Below are positions 7,140 through 9,571 of a stretch of DNA of 9,571 nt, one piece after another. Source of the stretch: CAYFZR01 sp046760505 [NCBI: Candidatus Hydrothermarchaeota archaeon] (GTDB lineage Archaea > CAYFZR01); contig JBHIEG010000047.1 in the NCBI GenBank assembly GCA_046760505.1, positions 1 through 9,571 on the forward strand, given 5' to 3'. Each line of letters opens with the position of its first letter. The stretch's first letter is position 1. Made by a program: the position numbers and the translations under genes. Under the pieces are notes generated by a model, which was not told the DNA's origin, searched no databases, and saw only the letters and a list, made by a program, of their open reading frames with translations.

Positions 7140-7265
7140 TAAGGAATGTTCATAGATATAAACTCCTTGCGGATGAAATGCTTGCAATCATCTCTAATAT
7201 ATGCCCAGCGATTTTAGCTCTTTTTTTATTGTTACTCCCAACGCTTGCAATCGAGATTGTTTTTA
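7140..7265. other. Intergenic stretch upstream of the DUF354 gene
   Basis: These 126 bases lie between the stop of the CWB2 gene and the DUF354 start. They contain a 10-base direct repeat, GCTTGCAATC, at 7180-7189 and 7243-7252. A TATA-like GTTTATATC (minus strand, 7155-7163) is also present. No start-codon-led frame of useful length or stable hairpin stands out. The stretch probably holds the end of the upstream transcript and the DUF354 promoter. Confidence 0.5.
7155..7163 (-). promoter_or_regulatory. Candidate TATA box of the DUF354 gene
   Basis: GTTTATATC on the minus strand is centred near 7159. Typical archaeal spacing would place the transcription start near 7133, just inside the ATG at 7139. 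If the element is real it favours the downstream GTG at 7124, with a leader of about 9 bases. Confidence 0.35.
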
Positions 7266-8204
7266 CTAAAATAAATTTTTTTTAAGTTTTAGCTTGTAGG
7301 ATTTACCTTCTCTTTCTTTAAGTATTATTCCTCTCTCTTCTAGACTAGTAACCAACCTACTCACTTTAGGTCTGGACATCTTGGTTATAGTGGGAAGATC
7401 TTCCTGTTTCAATTGACCTTCTGCCTCTTTTATTTTTTGGATGATTATCTTTTCCTCTTCCGTGAAGACATCCATAATATCCCTTCTCTTTGGGCGCAAT
7501 ACGAAGCCCAATACCATTCCTATAACTAGGAAAATTGTTGGGAGGATAAATTGTTTACCAGAAAAACTTGTTCTTGGAATGGTTATCGCAGGGCTTTTCT
7601 CTATATTTTCACCTACTCGAACAATCTCTATTTCCTTTGAATTGATTGCATCAACGGTTTCTTTAAGAAAATTTGGACCTACCAGATATGCCTTTTTAAC
7701 CTCTAGTTTGTCTAACGCTATTTCTGTAGTTGGCGTTAATCTGCCTGATTCTGTTAGTAGCAGTGGACAATTTTTTGTTATTGCGTATCTGCCTGCAACA
7801 AGTATGGAACTTGAATCATCGCCATTTACCAGGACAACCTCTTCTGATTTGCCCCAGAGATCTATTGCTGCTCTGGCAGCGGTTCCTGTTCTGTCCCAGT
7901 CCCATATCCTGGTTACCGCAAAACCTTGAGACTCAAGAAAACTCTCCACTTCTTTGGTTACCGCGGTTGTTCCTCCAATAATCAGAACTTTTCTCCAGCC
8001 AAAGTCCGAATATCCTTTTAGTTCTTCCTCAAACTGTCTGGATAAGGATTCAGTGAGCGTTATTAGTGGTATTTTTTCTTTTTGTGCATAACTCTCCGCT
8101 ATTATCCGATCAGTGGCAATATCGTTGTTTACTATGACTACGTCGTATTTTGCAAGGACTGGTTGAATCACCAAAAACAATAGTAATATTACCCTTTTTG
8201 CCAC
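7266..8204 (-). CDS. Putative membrane-bound regulator: signal peptide, CWB2 domain, one TM helix, cytoplasmic winged helix
   Basis: The product has 312 residues. Residues 1-18 look like a signal peptide: AKR, then a hydrophobic core ending VLA. Residues 20-200 match cell wall-binding repeat 2 (CWB2, PF04122): VLIIGGTTAVTKEVESFL (73-90), a degenerate RIWDWDRTGTAARAAI (99-114), LVNGDDSSSILVAGRYAI (125-142), CPLLLTESG (146-154) and KKAYLVGP (170-177). One membrane helix (about 219-236) is followed by RPKRR, predicting a cytoplasmic C-terminus. Residues 246-311 resemble a MarR-like winged helix: a recognition-helix candidate MSRPKVSRLVTSLEERGII (276-294) and a wing LKEREGKSYKLKL. The layout resembles archaeal membrane-associated regulators of the COG2512 kind. 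It may sense the surface and bind DNA; the target is unknown. The start is GTG, with GAGGGG 5 bases upstream, and it overlaps truA by 16 bases. An ATG at 8204-8206 is in the truA frame and is not the start. Confidence 0.82.
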   Translation of the reverse strand: MAKRVILLLFLVIQPVLAKYDVVIVNNDIATDRIIAESYAQKEKIPLITLTESLSRQFEEELKGYSDFGWRKVLIIGGTTAVTKEVESFLESQGFAVTRIWDWDRTGTAARAAIDLWGKSEEVVLVNGDDSSSILVAGRYAITKNCPLLLTESGRLTPTTEIALDKLEVKKAYLVGPNFLKETVDAINSKEIEIVRVGENIEKSPAITIPRTSFSGKQFILPTIFLVIGMVLGFVLRPKRRDIMDVFTEEEKIIIQKIKEAEGQLKQEDLPTITKMSRPKVSRLVTSLEERGIILKEREGKSYKLKLKKNLF

Positions 8205-8992
8205 ATTAACCCCTCAATGAACTCAGAGATTGTCTCGTATGTATAGTGTCTAGATAAATGCATAAAGATTTTTTTCTCTATGTATTTCTTGAAAAAATCT
8301 ATCGCTTCCTTATCATATTTGAACTTCGTGTTATCGTAATAAGTTTCCATGAGGATCAGACAATGAGGATCAGATGGCTCAGGTTTTTTGACACATTCCT
8401 CCTTAAGCAAGAGTTCTAATTCCTCTAAACTCATAATCTTCAGAGAAACTTTTCGCAGTACGGTAACAATTCTCCTTATCATTGTCCAAAGAAATCTTTT
8501 CGCATAAAAATCAAATAAAATAACTTTGTCATTTTTTTTAAATTCTATTTTTTCCAGCGTAAGTACAGGATTCCTACATTCTCTCTTGCAGAAATTTCTA
8601 AAATCGTGAGTTCCCGTCAGAATTTCTATAGCATCCTCTAATCTTTCGATATCGAAATTCTCGTCTAAACAAACGTACCTGTACCACTTTCTCTTAACCC
8701 TCCTCGGGTTGAATTCAGGAGGTGGATTTCCATGTGCAATAACCTTTATGTCAGGAGGCAAAACCGAGTTTATTATCTTCGGCTCTACCAAACTGGAGTC
8801 AGAGAAAAAAGATATGGTTTGTCCTAAGGCAGAAACTCCCTTATCTGTTCTGCTAGCGTAGAAGAATTTTTTTGTGATCCCTAACTCTCTAAAGGCATTG
8901 AGCAAGACCCCTTGAACCGTAGGTCTATCCTTTTGTACTTGGAATCCAAAATAGTTCGTTCCATCGTAGGCTATCTTAAGTGCATGCCTCAT
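8189..8992 (-). CDS. truA: tRNA pseudouridine synthase A
   Basis: The product has 267 residues from the ATG at 8990-8992; a TTG 27 bases upstream is also in frame but adds residues outside the family. TruA converts U38-U40 of the anticodon stem-loop to pseudouridine. LKIAYDGTNYFGFQVQ (5-20) opens the first domain. ASRTDKGVSALGQ contains the catalytic Asp50 in RTDKGV. NPRRVKRKWYRY and LTGTHDFRNFCK are the usual central motifs. AKRFLWTMIRRIV corresponds to the family's FLxxMVR segment. The protein looks complete, with an archaeal-type C-terminal tail. Its last codons overlap the start of the CWB2 gene by 16 bases. It is divergent from the tRNA-Leu gene. Confidence 0.94.
   Translation of the reverse strand: MRHALKIAYDGTNYFGFQVQKDRPTVQGVLLNAFRELGITKKFFYASRTDKGVSALGQTISFFSDSSLVEPKIINSVLPPDIKVIAHGNPPPEFNPRRVKRKWYRYVCLDENFDIERLEDAIEILTGTHDFRNFCKRECRNPVLTLEKIEFKKNDKVILFDFYAKRFLWTMIRRIVTVLRKVSLKIMSLEELELLLKEECVKKPEPSDPHCLILMETYYDNTKFKYDKEAIDFFKKYIEKKIFMHLSRHYTYETISEFIEGLMWQKG
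8210..8215 (-). promoter_or_regulatory. Shine-Dalgarno (GAGGGG) of the CWB2 gene, inside truA
   Basis: GAGGGG on the minus strand lies 5 bases before the GTG at 8202-8204 and inside the last truA codons. It supports the GTG start and translational coupling to truA. Confidence 0.6.
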
Positions 8993-9020
8993 TACAACTT
9001 CTAATGGGTTTGAAAACAAA

Positions 9021-9030
9021 AATTTTATGC
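9021..9030 (-). promoter_or_regulatory. Candidate TATA box of the truA operon
   Basis: GCATAAAATT on the minus strand is centred near 9026. Normal spacing puts the transcription start near 9000, only about 8 bases before the truA ATG. No Shine-Dalgarno is seen before that ATG, so a near-leaderless message is likely. Confidence 0.35.
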
Positions 9031-9060
9031 GCTAAGGATTTATGCAGAAGGTTAATAAAG

Positions 9061-9095
9061 TTGATAAAATTAATCTATAGAATGTTGATTTATAG
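9061..9095 (+). promoter_or_regulatory. AT-rich promoter region of tRNA-Leu
   Basis: This block contains several TATA-like stretches (TGATAAAATTAA, CTATAG, TTTATAG). The one around 9069-9080 is best placed to start transcription a few bases before the tRNA 5' end at 9109. Which one is used cannot be decided by eye. Confidence 0.35.
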
Positions 9096-9108
9096 AATAG
9101 TTCCATGG

Positions 9109-9194
9109 GCGGGGGTAGCCAAGTTGGTCAACGGCGCTGGACTCAAGATCCAGTGAGCATAGGCTCGTCGTGGGTTCAAATCCCTCCCCCCGCA
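9109..9194 (+). tRNA. tRNA-Leu (anticodon CAA)
   Basis: This is a type II tRNA of 86 bases. The acceptor stem GCGGGGG (9109-9115) pairs with CCCCCGC (9187-9193), and the discriminator is A9194, the usual Leu identity base. The D stem is GCC/GGC. The anticodon stem CTGGA/TCCAG encloses CTCAAGA, with anticodon CAA at 9144-9146, reading UUG. The long variable arm TGAGC-ATAG-GCTCG (9154-9167) forms five pairs, as expected for Leu. The T loop is TTCAAAT. The T stem GTGGG/CCCTC has one T-T mismatch (9171 against 9185), where CCCAC would pair fully. The gene has no intron, and CCA is not completely encoded (ACCT follows). Confidence 0.95.
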
Positions 9195-9196
9195 CC

Positions 9197-9221
9197 TTAA
9201 AATAAAAAAATATAAAGAAAT
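9197..9221 (-). terminator. U-rich terminator after the bacterioferritin-like gene
   Basis: Read on the minus strand this is TTTCTTTATATTTTTTTA followed by TTTTAA, directly after the restored bacterioferritin stop. T-rich tracts without a hairpin act as intrinsic terminators in archaea. The opposite strand is A-rich, so it would not serve the tRNA. Confidence 0.5.
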
Positions 9222-9571
9222 TTAAAGATCCTCTAAGTAAGTTGAAAATCTCTCATGATGGTTCTCTTCAACTGCCAGTATTTCTTCAAATAGCTTACGA
9301 GTAGTAAAATCCTGTTCTTTTTTCAGCGATTGCTATTATGTTCTTGTACATCTTAATTGCCTCAAGCTCCGCTTTCACATCAAGTTCAACCATCTCTTTA
9401 AGGTTTTCTCCAATATTTACAGGATCTGGCTTTACTATAGGAGTTCCACCAAGATAATGAAGTCTTTCAGCAATTTGTTCAGCATGCAGCATCTCTTCTA
9501 TTGCTATTGCCCTTAGATCAGCTGATATTATCTTCCCCTTAATTCCTGGAGCCATTATGTGCTGCCACATG
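9222..9571 (-). CDS. bfr: Bacterioferritin-like protein: 3' part, with a one-base frameshift
   Basis: The 5' end lies beyond the right edge. Read from the right, the first frame gives about 84 residues with EEMLHAEQIAERLHYLGGTP, matching the bacterioferritin segment that holds two di-iron ligands (ExxH) and the heme-ligand Met between them, then ELEAIKMY with a further ligand Glu. At the T6 run 9318-9323 (A6 on the coding strand) the frame is lost and would stop at about 9295. Removing one base restores EKEQDFTTRKLFEEILAVE followed by ENHHERFSTYLEDL and a stop at 9222-9224, which matches the family's last helix with its EExH ligand pair. Bacterioferritins store iron and oxidise Fe(II) at this di-iron centre, so without the frameshifted tail the centre would lack two ligands. 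The shift is either a sequence error in a homopolymer or a recent inactivation. Heme binding is only suggested by the aligned Met. Confidence 0.8.

Noticed and set aside
7153-7265. Small minus-strand frames between the CWB2 and DUF354 genes
   Set aside because: One frame runs 7153-7265 but has no start codon where a gene would begin. Another gives about 18 residues from a TTG. Neither has a ribosome binding site or a family likeness.
9318-9323. Programmed frameshifting in the bacterioferritin gene
   Set aside because: The A6 run could slip, but no stimulating structure is evident and no such case is known to me in this family. A sequence error or simple mutation is more likely, so I do not claim programmed shifting.
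1-9571. Mobile element, CRISPR, toxin-antitoxin or defence system
   Set aside because: No transposase, terminal inverted repeats, regular short repeats or recognisable defence genes were seen; the genes are mostly conserved housekeeping and membrane functions.

Overview
This window looks like about 9.6 kb of chromosome from an archaeon of broadly euryarchaeal type. It is AT-rich and gene-dense. The archaeal traits are a fused NAD(P)H-hydrate epimerase/dehydratase, an RNase HII with the archaeal GPVIGPLV signature, a DUF354 (COG1817) protein, a type II tRNA-Leu with no encoded CCA, TATA-like promoters placed for leaderless or near-leaderless transcripts, and an extracytoplasmic CWB2 domain joined through one membrane helix to a cytoplasmic winged helix. 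I cannot fix the lineage more closely. No mobile element, CRISPR array or rRNA is visible, and no gene-free stretch exceeds about 130 bases.

Layout. (1) Positions 1-3413, minus strand: a tight three-gene operon in the order ArsB/NhaD-type ion transporter, tandem universal stress protein, membrane-anchored spermidine-synthase-like protein. The last gene runs off the left edge. (2) Positions 3414-3519: a divergent promoter region. (3) Positions 3520-6040, plus strand: nnr, rnhB and a Nudix hydrolase, almost without gaps. (4) Positions 6033-7139, minus: a DUF354 GT-B-like protein whose last codons overlap the Nudix gene tail to tail. (5) Positions 7266-8992, minus: truA overlapping a CWB2-TM-wHTH putative membrane regulator. 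(6) Positions 9109-9194, plus: tRNA-Leu(CAA). (7) Positions 9222-9571, minus: the 3' part of a bacterioferritin-like gene carrying a one-base frameshift in a homopolymer.

How the genes fit together. The plus-strand operon reads as nucleotide and nucleic-acid housekeeping: Nnr repairs hydrated NAD(P)H, RNase HII removes RNA from RNA/DNA hybrids, and the Nudix enzyme hydrolyses nucleoside-diphosphate derivatives. The left operon reads as ion homeostasis coupled to stress sensing, possibly with an aminopropyl- or methyl-transferase-like membrane enzyme. On the right, truA is translationally coupled to what looks like a sensor that could link cell-surface state to transcription.

The items most worth a second look are the CWB2-TM-wHTH protein, the RNase HII with both junction-recognition positions changed, the bacterioferritin frameshift, and the stress-protein/transporter/polyamine-synthase-like operon.
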